A stretch of DNA of 64,000 nucleotides from Leptospira perolatii (lineage in GTDB: Bacteria > Spirochaetota > Leptospiria > Leptospirales > Leptospiraceae). This document shows, piece by piece, positions 11,238 through 19,425 of this stretch. The stretch spans positions 427,094 to 491,093 of the forward strand of contig NZ_NPDZ01000002.1 in assembly GCF_002811875.1 (NCBI RefSeq). The letters are read 5' to 3'. The position numbers and the translations under genes were made by a program. Numbering within the stretch: the stretch's first letter is position 1; each line of letters begins with the position of its first letter. Under the pieces are notes generated by a model. That model was not told the DNA's origin and ran no database searches. It worked only from the letters and a program-made list of their open reading frames with translations.

Positions 11238-12515
11238 ATGAAGAAACTTGTCGTAACTTCGACATTCCTTGTTAGTCTTGCACTTCTAGTACAGTGCAGT
11301 GCTAGTCCTTTATTCCGTGAAAAATACTCTGAAGAGAGTTCTCCCGAGGGAGTTTCCGACTCTACTGGATCATCGCGCGGAGGATATTACAAGCCCGGTG
11401 CCGACTCTCGCAAGCGCGCCACGTCTGCCGATGGAAAAGCTAGTAGTAAGGGTAGAAATATAGACGCTTTGACGACTGATGGCGAAGCTCCTCCTCCACC
11501 GAAACCAAAGGAAAAAGAGAGACTGGTGATTTATATGGGGGAGCTCACAATTGTGGTCTCTGATCCAGAATCGGTTCTTGACAAGGTGACCAAGGCAACC
11601 GTTCAGCTCGGTGGGTTTATCGAAAAAGCGGAGAGCTCAATCGAAGATAGAAGAATGCGAATCGTAGTCCGAGTTCCGGTCAAGGATTTCGACAAGGCTT
11701 TACTCCAGTTTGCAAAATACGGAGACGTGATTTCTAGAAATATTTCGGCGAGCGATGTTACGAAAGAATTCCAAGACACTTCCACCCGATTGAAGTCTTC
11801 GGAAAAAGCAAGAGATCGTTTGTATGTTCTGCTTAAAAGAACCGCGAGCGTTCAAGAAAGAGTAAAAATTCTAAAAGAGATCGTAAGGCTCACGGAAGAA
11901 ATCGACGGTCTTGTCGCGAGGATTTCCTACCTTCGGACGAGAGCCGACCTATCTACGATTACTCTGCTTTTGCAAACAAAACCTGCGGAAAGGTTGGATT
12001 TGTTTGAACCTTCTCCTTTTGCCTGGATTTCGAGCATAAGTCCGACTTCTAGAACATTGAGATCGACCGGAAGATTTACATTAGAAATTCCTAAAGGATT
12101 TTTTGATTACGCGGATGATTTTCTTCCTGGGTTGTTCAGCGAACCGAAATCTGATATTCTCGCGGTAGCTCCGGATAACACTCGCATTCGGGTCGGAATG
12201 ACGGAAAACTATCCGAGTGGGGATTTAACTTTCTGGGGTAAGGCGTTAGAAATAGAAATGAAGCGAAGAGGGTTCAAAATCGTAGAATCAAAGCCTAATT
12301 TTGGAAAGCAATCCGCGCGTTTTATGAAGGTGGAAATTCGAAACGGTTTAGACATCAACTATTACTTTCTGTTAGTGCACGTTTCCGGAAAGAGAATACA
12401 TGTCGCCGAGGCTTTTTTCCCGACTGCAGATTCTCTTAAGCAACATGAAGCTTCCGTAATGCAATCCTTTCAGACATTGGAAATGTCAGATCCTATATTG
12501 AGTTGGGCACTATGA
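11238..12515 (+). CDS. DUF4349 lipoprotein with additional C-terminal domain
   Basis: The 425-residue product is a lipoprotein (lipobox LVQC, Cys20). A low-complexity Ser/Gly/Lys linker of about 75 residues is followed by a DUF4349-type domain (about residues 95-245: LVIYMGELTIVV, then GGFIEKAESSIEDRRMRIVVRVPVKDFDKAL, then a helical hairpin with EFQDTSTRLKSSEKARDRL). After residue about 270 comes a second domain (FTLEIPKGFFDYADDF to the end) that resembles the whole mature part of the protein at 13182-13694. DUF4349 proteins are exported or membrane-anchored and of unknown function. It is the first gene of a three-gene unit and overlaps the next by 4 bases. Confidence 0.85.
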   Translation: MKKLVVTSTFLVSLALLVQCSASPLFREKYSEESSPEGVSDSTGSSRGGYYKPGADSRKRATSADGKASSKGRNIDALTTDGEAPPPPKPKEKERLVIYMGELTIVVSDPESVLDKVTKATVQLGGFIEKAESSIEDRRMRIVVRVPVKDFDKALLQFAKYGDVISRNISASDVTKEFQDTSTRLKSSEKARDRLYVLLKRTASVQERVKILKEIVRLTEEIDGLVARISYLRTRADLSTITLLLQTKPAERLDLFEPSPFAWISSISPTSRTLRSTGRFTLEIPKGFFDYADDFLPGLFSEPKSDILAVAPDNTRIRVGMTENYPSGDLTFWGKALEIEMKRRGFKIVESKPNFGKQSARFMKVEIRNGLDINYYFLLVHVSGKRIHVAEAFFPTADSLKQHEASVMQSFQTLEMSDPILSWAL

Positions 12516-13180
12516 AATATCTATCAATATTCCGACCTAAATTTCAAATCGCTTTGGCGATTGTTCTAGTTTCTCTTGGTTTTTTAGCTCCGCTTTTTAA
12601 CGGTGCACTGCTTTCGCAAGACTCTGCTTCTAAGGACACGAGTTCGAAAAAGGAAGAAACGATAGAAGCCACCTTGATTGTAAAATCTGTAAGACCAGAG
12701 CAGATTCGGGACAAATTCCTTTCTTATGTGAAAGAGAAGGGCGGCTGGCTTATCCGAATGAGCAATCAGGATGTTACGGTGAGTGTCCCTGTGGATATTC
12801 CGCTGGAAGATGTACTTGGTGTTGCGGCCGGTGATGGACTAGTGATCCAAAGAAATATCGTGAGAACCAATGTCGGAGGGGAGATGACCGACCTCCGAGC
12901 AAAAATCGGAGCCAAGAGAAAGCATTTAGAGCAACTTTACAAGTTGCTGGACGAAAGCGAATTCGTACAAATTTTGGAAGTGGAAACGGAGATCAACGAT
13001 ACTGTCGACGAATTAGAAGAACTGCAAGGAGAGTTGAATTACTACAGTGAAATGGCAGCAAACATTCGTTGCAACCTAAGCTTTAGATTGATTGCTCCTC
13101 AGCAAATGACTCCGAAAAAGCCAGTGGAATTCCCATGGATGCAGATCCGGAATATAGAATCTTTACTGGAGAGATTTTGA
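12512..13180 (+). CDS. DUF4349-like exported protein
   Basis: The 222-residue protein begins with an N-terminal hydrophobic segment (FQIALAIVLVSLGFLAPL) and then a DUF4349-like domain: a strand-rich part (EATLIVKSVRPEQIRDKFLS, KGGWLIRMSNQDVTVSVPV) and a helical hairpin (LRAKIGAKRKHLEQLYKLLD) matching the central domain of the upstream lipoprotein. The ATG at 12512 overlaps the upstream stop (ATGA) and is preferred over TTG 12503. No lipobox Cys is visible, so it is probably periplasmic or anchored by its signal segment. Two bases separate it from the next ATG, giving tight co-translation. Confidence 0.8.
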   Translation: MKYLSIFRPKFQIALAIVLVSLGFLAPLFNGALLSQDSASKDTSSKKEETIEATLIVKSVRPEQIRDKFLSYVKEKGGWLIRMSNQDVTVSVPVDIPLEDVLGVAAGDGLVIQRNIVRTNVGGEMTDLRAKIGAKRKHLEQLYKLLDESEFVQILEVETEINDTVDELEELQGELNYYSEMAANIRCNLSFRLIAPQQMTPKKPVEFPWMQIRNIESLLERF

Positions 13181-13181
13181 A

Positions 13182-13694
13182 ATGAAAAGAATATTGAAAA
13201 ATTATAATATATCTTATGCTTTTCAAAGAGTGCGATTCATCTTGCTTTATTTAGTCGTTCTTGCTGCGTTAGTGCAGTGCGCTTCGTTCTCACTCGATAC
13301 CCCCGAGGGATTTGCACAATATCCAGACAATGGTTGGTCTAAATGGAGATCTATCTCTCCGGATGGAGTCAGAGTTCTCGTAGAAAAAGTTCCCAACGAA
13401 CCCCAATCGGACCTGTCCCTCTGGTCTCAATCCATGAAGCTGCATATGGAGCAGCAGGGATATAAATTATTAAAAGAAGAAGGCATCAAGACCTCTTCTG
13501 GACTGGACGGAAAACAATTTCTATCGGTGTATCGTCACGGGAATCGAGACTACCAATATTTTGCCGCTTTCTTTGTGAAAGGAAAATCTATTTATGTAAT
13601 AGAAGCCACTGGTCCGTATGATTCTTTCGAATCCAGAAAAGAACAATTGCAAAAGGCGATACGTAGCTTCGAGCCAAAGTTTAGCTTATTTTAG
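13182..13694 (+). CDS. Lipoprotein homologous to the C-terminal domain of the 11238 gene product
   Basis: The 170-residue product has a long N-region, a hydrophobic stretch and a lipobox (ALVQC, Cys36). The mature part (FSLDTPEGFAQYPDNGW ... LVEKVPNEPQSDLSLWSQSMKLHMEQQGYKLL ... YQYFAAFFVKGKSIYVIEA) parallels the C-terminal domain of the lipoprotein at 11238-12515 in order and spacing of conserved positions. The trio therefore consists of two domains fused in one gene and separate in the next two. Function is unknown. The stop TAG (13692-13694) is followed in the same frame by a HicA-like remnant. Confidence 0.8.
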   Translation: MKRILKNYNISYAFQRVRFILLYLVVLAALVQCASFSLDTPEGFAQYPDNGWSKWRSISPDGVRVLVEKVPNEPQSDLSLWSQSMKLHMEQQGYKLLKEEGIKTSSGLDGKQFLSVYRHGNRDYQYFAAFFVKGKSIYVIEATGPYDSFESRKEQLQKAIRSFEPKFSLF

Positions 13695-13841
13695 GAAGGA
13701 AGCCACGTTAAGTTTGTTAAAATAGTTGGTTCGGATACGCTAACTGCCATTGTTCCTAATCACAAAGAACTAGCAATAGGTACACCTCGAAGCATTCTGA
13801 GGCAAGACAGGATTTCTGCGGAGGAATTCGAAAATCTTTAA
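13695..13841 (+). pseudogene. HicA-type toxin remnant (C-terminal part)
   Basis: Directly after the lipoprotein stop, the same frame reads EGSHVKFVKIVGSD, then TAIVPNHKELAIGTPRSIL, then RQDRISAEEFENL and a stop at 13839-13841. This matches the second half of HicA mRNA interferases: the GSH catalytic motif, a VPxHKELxxGTxRSILRQ segment and an ISxEEF end. The N-terminal helix before GSH is absent and there is no start codon, and no hicB antitoxin follows. It looks like a deletion relic fused to the end of the lipoprotein gene. The family match is by eye but strong. Confidence 0.75.
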
Positions 13842-14977
13842 CCTAAAGCAGTTTTACAACTTCCACCGAGCAAACAATTCCAGAGCCACAAATGACCGTC
13901 GAATCCGAGAATCAAGATAGAAATCAGCTGAAGAGGAGAGGTGACGATATCCAAAGGAACTGAGATCGGATATAAAAGAGCGTACCAACCTCCTCCAGAT
14001 TTAGGAATTCGGGATAGATTCAGTGGCTCGGCTCTAAATATGACACCATCTAAATAGTTAGGCGGAAGAGTTTTGATTCGATAGATTTTGCTTTCTAATT
14101 TCCAGGTTGAAGATTTAGGATCAAATTTTTCCTGAAGAACTGCGAAAGTCCTTTCACTTTTCGGAAGCTGGAGCTTTCGAATTTCAAGATATTCTAAATC
14201 CTTTTTTGAAATTTGATCCATTGTCAACCAAAGAGGTTCACCATCGGCTTTTCTATATAAACTCCGGGGACCATTTCCGAATCGGATCACCTGATTCGAA
14301 TCTAGTAACAATCCCAGATGAAGATTGTATCCTTCGTAGAACAGAAATGCGGAAGTTACATTCTTCCCTTCCAGAAATCGAAGGGAAGGAGGCGAAATCC
14401 TGACTTTTTTGCGCTGGTCGTACAGCGCGCGACCGAATTGATCCGGATCTGGAAAAGGATTCATATCCGAAATTAACCCAGATTTTCGTGTCAGAAACAG
14501 ATCCAACTCTCTGATCCAAATCCCGTTGGACAACTCTGGAATTTCTTCTAATTCGAATTTCAATTTCGGCGTAAGATCTACTTCTGTACAGTGGTCCGAG
14601 TCAGGTCTCAGGTACAGTTCTATTTGCCGTGGATAAAATCCGTTATCACCAGATCGGATCGGAATACAGATCGTCTTTTCGGCAAAGGATTGGATTCCGT
14701 CTTGCTCTAAGTTGTACCTTCCTGTCTTTACTAAAAAAACGAATGCGTTCTTAGAAAGATAGAATTCCTTGATTTCCAGGATTTGTTCTTTTAGAAATGG
14801 CGCAGTATCTTGCGCGTATTGGCCTGCCCAGTACTGCCTGCTCATCACAGAGGTTGTAAAACATCCTTCTAAGCAGATCCAAAAGAATACGAACAGAGGA
14901 AAGAAAACAGTTCGTACAAAATTTCCGGAAGTAACAGTTTGATTGGAAATTTCCACCATGGAGAAATATTGCAGCAT
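13838..14977 (-). CDS. Lipoprotein of unknown function
   Basis: The 379-residue product has a long hydrophobic N-terminal segment (VRTVFFPLFVFFWICLEGC) ending in a lipobox-like LEGC at about residue 39, so it is probably a lipoprotein with an extended N-region. ATG 14977 and ATG 14959 are both possible starts; neither has a good ribosome-binding site. The C-terminus (YPISVPLDIVTSPLQLI, then LGFDGHLWLWNCLLGGSC) resembles the short end motif of YceK/YidQ-type lipoproteins. The middle holds no domain I recognise. Its stop lies within the end of the convergent HicA remnant. Confidence 0.7.
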   Translation of the reverse strand: MLQYFSMVEISNQTVTSGNFVRTVFFPLFVFFWICLEGCFTTSVMSRQYWAGQYAQDTAPFLKEQILEIKEFYLSKNAFVFLVKTGRYNLEQDGIQSFAEKTICIPIRSGDNGFYPRQIELYLRPDSDHCTEVDLTPKLKFELEEIPELSNGIWIRELDLFLTRKSGLISDMNPFPDPDQFGRALYDQRKKVRISPPSLRFLEGKNVTSAFLFYEGYNLHLGLLLDSNQVIRFGNGPRSLYRKADGEPLWLTMDQISKKDLEYLEIRKLQLPKSERTFAVLQEKFDPKSSTWKLESKIYRIKTLPPNYLDGVIFRAEPLNLSRIPKSGGGWYALLYPISVPLDIVTSPLQLISILILGFDGHLWLWNCLLGGSCKTALG

Positions 14978-15021
14978 TTAGCTATGCAGCAAAAAAGTGG
15001 TTTCCTAGAATTATGATTTTA

Positions 15022-16158
15022 TTATAGACCATCTATATACCCAATCACAGTAGTAAAATGATTCGTAGCATTTGTGGTATTCGAATTTCTGAAGGAAAGC
15101 TGTGCGTGGTCAAAGGTGGTTGCAAAAGCCCTTGCCCCAAAACGACCGTTCATGTGACCGGAAGTTGTAGTCACGATTCCATCCGTGGCCCCAAAAGAAG
15201 GACTCCCTCCATTCAGAAAAGTGCACCCGGAAGTGTAAATGGCAGTGCTGTCCATATCATTACATGCCATGTCTCCGTAGTACGCGGATACTTTTCCGTC
15301 CTTGGAGCTTTGCGCGATTAAGTTTTCTAGATAAAAGTTTTGTGCGCCGGAAATAATTTCCGCCAATGGCACAACCGTAGCTCCTGCGACCAATCCTCCA
15401 TTCGTATAGGCGAGGTTCCCGCCTCCTTCGGTTCCTGTCATAAATCCGACTAGCTGACTTAACACGGATAAATTGGAAGACTGGTAAGAACTGGAAGCGA
15501 AAGGTGAACCATAATAAGGAGTTCCTAAGGAAACTACATTGTCGATGATATCTACGACATTGTTCGTATGGTACAGGCCAGATCTTGTTACGAGTCCTCC
15601 CATCGAATGTGCTAGGATGATTACTGTATCCGTAGAACTGAAATACAAGTTTAAAGTATCGATGAATCTTCTGCCGTTATTCTCCACAAAGTCGGAGGTG
15701 CGATAGGTAAAAACATAGATCTCGTAGGTTTGTACGCTTGCGACATTCGTATTCACCATCCCTAATGCTTGTCCCCAGGTACCGAGAAGATTGCTCACTT
15801 TCGTAAATTTGTCTGTGGGGGGGAGGTTATTTCTCTCCAAGAAGTCCCATCCGTGAACCAAAACCAATTTCTTCATTGAGTTGTTTCGATTGAAGTAAGG
15901 ATCTGCAAACTGATCTGCATTGATCGAACTCGCAGGTTGGCCATTAATCGGGATGTATCGATAGAGCGCGTGATTTTGTTCTGCGAAATAGGCGAGAGTA
16001 ATATAATCTGTATATTTTTCCAAAAAGGATTTATGCTCTGGAGGCTTTAAGTGCTTTTTAAAATCTTCCCAATTTTGGCATTGGTTCAAAACCGTTAGGT
16101 TAATAATCAATAAAATAATTCCAAGATAGCTAGAGTTAGGTCGCTTGTATCTATTCAT
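15022..16158 (-). CDS. Lipase/esterase-like lipoprotein (alpha/beta hydrolase)
   Basis: The 378-residue product carries a lipoprotein signal peptide (LIINLTVLNQC, Cys27). After about 80 residues comes an oxyanion-loop strand KKLVLVHGWD, and the nucleophile elbow AHSMGGL (AxSxG) near residue 185 is typical of triacylglycerol lipases and PGAP1-like hydrolases. A late Asp (SPSFGATDGIV) and His (TTFDHAQL) could complete the triad. It is likely a surface or periplasmic lipid or ester hydrolase; the substrate is unknown. It is separated from the downstream lipoprotein gene by 44 bases on the same strand. Confidence 0.82.
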   Translation of the reverse strand: MNRYKRPNSSYLGIILLIINLTVLNQCQNWEDFKKHLKPPEHKSFLEKYTDYITLAYFAEQNHALYRYIPINGQPASSINADQFADPYFNRNNSMKKLVLVHGWDFLERNNLPPTDKFTKVSNLLGTWGQALGMVNTNVASVQTYEIYVFTYRTSDFVENNGRRFIDTLNLYFSSTDTVIILAHSMGGLVTRSGLYHTNNVVDIIDNVVSLGTPYYGSPFASSSYQSSNLSVLSQLVGFMTGTEGGGNLAYTNGGLVAGATVVPLAEIISGAQNFYLENLIAQSSKDGKVSAYYGDMACNDMDSTAIYTSGCTFLNGGSPSFGATDGIVTTTSGHMNGRFGARAFATTFDHAQLSFRNSNTTNATNHFTTVIGYIDGL

Positions 16159-16270
16159 ATTGGGAAAAGAATGTATCTAGTAGAATAAATCCGCAAGCAG
16201 TAAATTTGCGGACAGAAATTACGCTGGTGAGGAAAGAAAAATTAATCCGACAAAGGCCGTTGATTTGGAC

Positions 16271-17011
16271 TTAGGCTCGATTCTTAAGTCGATCCAGTAT
16301 AATCCCAGTAGCTACTGTAACATTTAACGAAGAGATATGACCGTGCAATGGGATTCGTAATACAAAATCAGATTTCTCCAGCAAAATTCTTTTTGCTCCT
16401 TCTCCTTCGTTTCCAACGATGATCGCCAACTCTTCCCAAGGTGGGAGTTTGGACCAATCTTCCTCTCCTTTATCCGAAGTGGATGCGATCCAGAATCCTT
16501 TCTTTTGGAGCTTTTCCAGTACCTGGGCCAAATTTCCGACTCTGAATACTTTTAGGTAAGCTAACGCTCCTGAGGCGATCTTTTCGACTAACGGAGTTAT
16601 GCCGGCGGATTCCCTTTCCGGGATCAGAATTGTCTCTACGCCGAAGCATTCTGCGGTTCTTAGGATATTTCCTAGATTTCCCGGATCCTGGATTCTGTCT
16701 AGAATCAAGACTGGTCCTTTACAAGTTTCTAAATGTTCTTCAAAGGATTTGCGATCTCCCTTGTGCAAAAGAGTACGCAATGCAACGATCCCCTGGTGAT
16801 TTGCACCCGAAGAAAGTTGGTCGAGTTTGGAAATGGAAACTTCGTTTACCTTTACGGATTTGGGAAGCCTGGATAATAAATCTTTGATTTCTTTACTAGG
16901 GCTAGACTTGATCCAGATTTCCTGGATGGGAAATTCTTCCTCTGAATTGTAGGAACTTTCCAGAATTTCGGAAACATTCCTTTTCCCGAATATATAGTCC
17001 GAGCGAGCTAT
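16271..17011 (-). CDS. SpoU/TrmH-family RNA 2'-O-ribose methyltransferase (non-standard start)
   Basis: Enzymes of this family methylate a ribose 2'-OH in rRNA or tRNA using S-adenosylmethionine through a trefoil-knot fold. The frame from 16780 downstream gives the knot domain (LILDRIQDPGNLGNILRTAECFG, IVGNEGEG, IPLHGHISSLNVTVA). The same frame continues upstream without a stop through SGANHQGIVA and an N-terminal substrate-binding domain (SDYIFGKRNVSEILES) up to the cysS stop, giving 246 residues, the usual RlmB-type length. No ATG, GTG or TTG occurs in that upstream stretch. The best candidate is ATA at 17011-17009, which overlaps the cysS TAG (ATAG) with GGAGGAG just upstream. A -1 frameshift from cysS at the AAAA run is an alternative. 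Confidence 0.85.
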   Translation of the reverse strand: MARSDYIFGKRNVSEILESSYNSEEEFPIQEIWIKSSPSKEIKDLLSRLPKSVKVNEVSISKLDQLSSGANHQGIVALRTLLHKGDRKSFEEHLETCKGPVLILDRIQDPGNLGNILRTAECFGVETILIPERESAGITPLVEKIASGALAYLKVFRVGNLAQVLEKLQKKGFWIASTSDKGEEDWSKLPPWEELAIIVGNEGEGAKRILLEKSDFVLRIPLHGHISSLNVTVATGIILDRLKNRA

Positions 17012-18447
17012 TTTCTCCTCCAGCGGAGACCGTCTTTCGTATCTTCGAGTACAATTCCCATTGATTGCAATTGGTCTCGGATCTGGTCAGCTTTTGCAAA
17101 GTCCTTGTTCTTTCTGGCTTCTTGTCTTTGAAGCACTAGATCGTCTATATGTTCGTCTGCAGAAATTTCTTCTTTTTGAAAATGGAGAACTCCCAAAATG
17201 GAATCGATTCTGCGAAGGAACTCCAGAGATTGCTGAAGATTTTCTTTTTTCCATTCACCCGAATCCAGAGCGGAGTTGATTCTCTTGATCGCGTCAAACG
17301 AATTCGCTAAAAACTTGGAAATGTTTAAATCGTCCGCGAGTGAATCCAGACACTCTTCCCACCAGTTCTGAAATTCTCCACCCAGGTCAATCGATTGGAT
17401 TGGCGCCTTTACTTGAAACTTTTCTAATTCTTCTAGAAGACGATCTATGCAGTTTTGAAATCTTGCTACGGAGGTTTTCGCCTCTTCCAATCTGGAGATC
17501 GAAAAGTTTAACTTAGTCCGATAGTGGGAAGAAATCAGCAAATATCGGATCGATTTTGCGTGAGAAACTATTTCAGAAGGTTTCACTTTTTCTAATAAAT
17601 CTCTGAGAGTAAAAAAGTTTCCCTTGCTCTTGGACATTTTTTCTCCGTCGACTAACAAGTGTTCGGAGTGAAGCCAATATTTTACGAAGGATTCTCCCGG
17701 ATAGGCGCCTTCGCTCTGTGCGACCTCGTTTTCATGGTGCGGAAATAGAAGGTCGACCCCACCAGTATGAATGTCCACACCGGAATGATAGACGTCTCGA
17801 ATCATGGCGGAACATTCCAAGTGCCAGCCTGGACGCCCTTTTCCTAGAGAAGTATCCCAAGAATGTTCCCCTTCCTGCTTAGGATATTTCCAAAGTACAA
17901 AGTCTCGAACATCATCTTTTTCGTATTCATCCGTATCGTATCTAGTTCCGGATTTCATCCCGGTGATATCGATTTTAGAAAGCTTTCCATATCCTTTGAA
18001 TTTGGAAATCGAGTAGTAGAGACTTCCGTCTTTTTCGTAAACAAAGCCGTTATCTTGAAGTCTACGGATCATTTCTACCATGGATTCAATGGACTCTGTG
18101 GCTCTAGGATAATGTTCCAGAGGTTCTATGTTTAAAGTATGAATGTCTTCTTGGAATGCTTTGATCCAGGGTGCAGTAAATTCTTGGATCGTAAGCTTTT
18201 GAGCGATCGAATCCCGAATGATCTTGTCATCGATATCGGTGATGTTCATGGTCATATCTACTCGATAGCCGAGAGCTTTTAAGGATCTTCGCAATAAGTC
18301 TACGAATAAGAATGCTCTCAAGTTTCCGATATGAGCAAAGTTATATACGGTCGGACCGCAGGAATATACCGTTACCTTGTTAGGATCAGAAGGAGTGAAT
18401 GTTTCCTTTTTTCCAGAAAGAGAATTGTGAAATCGGACCTCCCTCAT
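17008..18447 (-). CDS. cysS: Cysteinyl-tRNA synthetase
   Basis: CysRS is a class I synthetase that charges tRNA(Cys). Starting at ATG 18447 (MREVRFHNSLSGKKE) gives 479 residues, the family length; the open frame upstream to 18558 lies inside the esterase gene and is not used. Visible are the zinc ligand Cys and HIGH-like motif (YSCGPTVYNFAHIGNLRAF), the GWHLECSAM zinc site, HTGGVDLLFPHHENE and the KMSKSKGNF loop. The start overlaps the esterase stop (ATGA), and its stop overlaps the methyltransferase frame, so three genes are translationally chained. Confidence 0.97.
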   Translation of the reverse strand: MREVRFHNSLSGKKETFTPSDPNKVTVYSCGPTVYNFAHIGNLRAFLFVDLLRRSLKALGYRVDMTMNITDIDDKIIRDSIAQKLTIQEFTAPWIKAFQEDIHTLNIEPLEHYPRATESIESMVEMIRRLQDNGFVYEKDGSLYYSISKFKGYGKLSKIDITGMKSGTRYDTDEYEKDDVRDFVLWKYPKQEGEHSWDTSLGKGRPGWHLECSAMIRDVYHSGVDIHTGGVDLLFPHHENEVAQSEGAYPGESFVKYWLHSEHLLVDGEKMSKSKGNFFTLRDLLEKVKPSEIVSHAKSIRYLLISSHYRTKLNFSISRLEEAKTSVARFQNCIDRLLEELEKFQVKAPIQSIDLGGEFQNWWEECLDSLADDLNISKFLANSFDAIKRINSALDSGEWKKENLQQSLEFLRRIDSILGVLHFQKEEISADEHIDDLVLQRQEARKNKDFAKADQIRDQLQSMGIVLEDTKDGLRWRRK

Positions 18448-19409
18448 TCCGGAAATAAGATTTCCTTTGCAAATTCCAGGTTCACGGAATTCTGTTTGTC
18501 GCCTATAATTCCTGCGTGGTTTCCTTCGGTCGGATATACCTGCATTCTCTTGTCGCAAACCAAATGATTAAATAGTGCGAATACCGATTTAGGATGAGAG
18601 ACTCTATCTTCCATTCCTACCGAAACCATCGTAGGAATCTTTATCTTTTTGGCAAAGTATAGGGAATCGAAGTAAGAAAGGTTTTTCTTATATGCCGATT
18701 TTTTACTTTTCGAATTTGCTAGTTGGTCGTTGATCTCTTTGGTCCAGCTCATTCCCAATTTCAATTGGTTGTCGTCGATGTGGCAAAAATTAGGAGTTTC
18801 TAATATAAGAGCTTTTACCCTGCTGGAAAAAGCCGCACCAAAAAGTGCCAAAGAAGCCCCCAACGATTTTCCGGCTAGGATAATCTTGTCTCCATCTATC
18901 CCGTCTGTTAGGCGAATGAATTCTATCGTACGGAGTACATCCAAATACATTCCTTTTAAGAAGAATGAATCTCTGTTATCCAATCCGCTCCGGAAATAGC
19001 CAGGCGTCCAATCCGGATCAGGAATTTCTCCTTCTTTGAGAACCGGACGAATTAATTGGGAAGCGTGACCTCTTAAGTCCAGGATGAGCTGCGCGATTCC
19101 GGCCTCGGTAAATCCTTTCATTATTTGTGGTCTGTCTTTCGCATAATCGTGAAAGTACGCTATGACCGGAAGATCCCCTCTTTTTCTCGGGATCACCAAA
19201 CTGCCTGTAAGGGTGATTCCTCTGTAGGATTGAAAGGAGATATCGTAGATGGTTTCTTTTAGAATCGTGCCTTTGAGAAGTGCTTTCGTCTGGTTTTTGA
19301 TCGGAAAGCCTTTCAGCTCCTTGATGGATTCGGACCAGAATTCTTCCAAATCTGCAGGGGGAGAAAACGGCGGATAGGTCTGAAAGCACTCGTCAAAACT
19401 GATAGCCAT
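18444..19409 (-). CDS. Acetyl xylan esterase-like (AXE1 family) alpha/beta hydrolase
   Basis: The 321-residue protein matches the AXE1/cephalosporin-C deacetylase architecture: an N-terminal FSPPADLEEFWSESIKEL, a strand with ITLTGSLVIPRKRGDLPVIAYFHD, the RGHASQ loop, a catalytic Ser in GKSLGASLAL (about residue 188), an Asp in GMEDRVSHP and a His in EGNHAG. It is cytoplasmic as no signal peptide is seen. It would remove acetyl groups from small sugars or related esters; the true substrate is unknown. It overlaps cysS by 4 bases and lies 16 bases after folD on the same strand. Confidence 0.88.
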   Translation of the reverse strand: MAISFDECFQTYPPFSPPADLEEFWSESIKELKGFPIKNQTKALLKGTILKETIYDISFQSYRGITLTGSLVIPRKRGDLPVIAYFHDYAKDRPQIMKGFTEAGIAQLILDLRGHASQLIRPVLKEGEIPDPDWTPGYFRSGLDNRDSFFLKGMYLDVLRTIEFIRLTDGIDGDKIILAGKSLGASLALFGAAFSSRVKALILETPNFCHIDDNQLKLGMSWTKEINDQLANSKSKKSAYKKNLSYFDSLYFAKKIKIPTMVSVGMEDRVSHPKSVFALFNHLVCDKRMQVYPTEGNHAGIIGDKQNSVNLEFAKEILFPE

Positions 19410-19425
19410 TAGAGATACATGGTTT

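Noticed and set aside
10904..11275. ORF of 123 residues overlapping hisF
   Set aside because: It is out of frame over conserved hisF codons and has no family match or ribosome-binding site.
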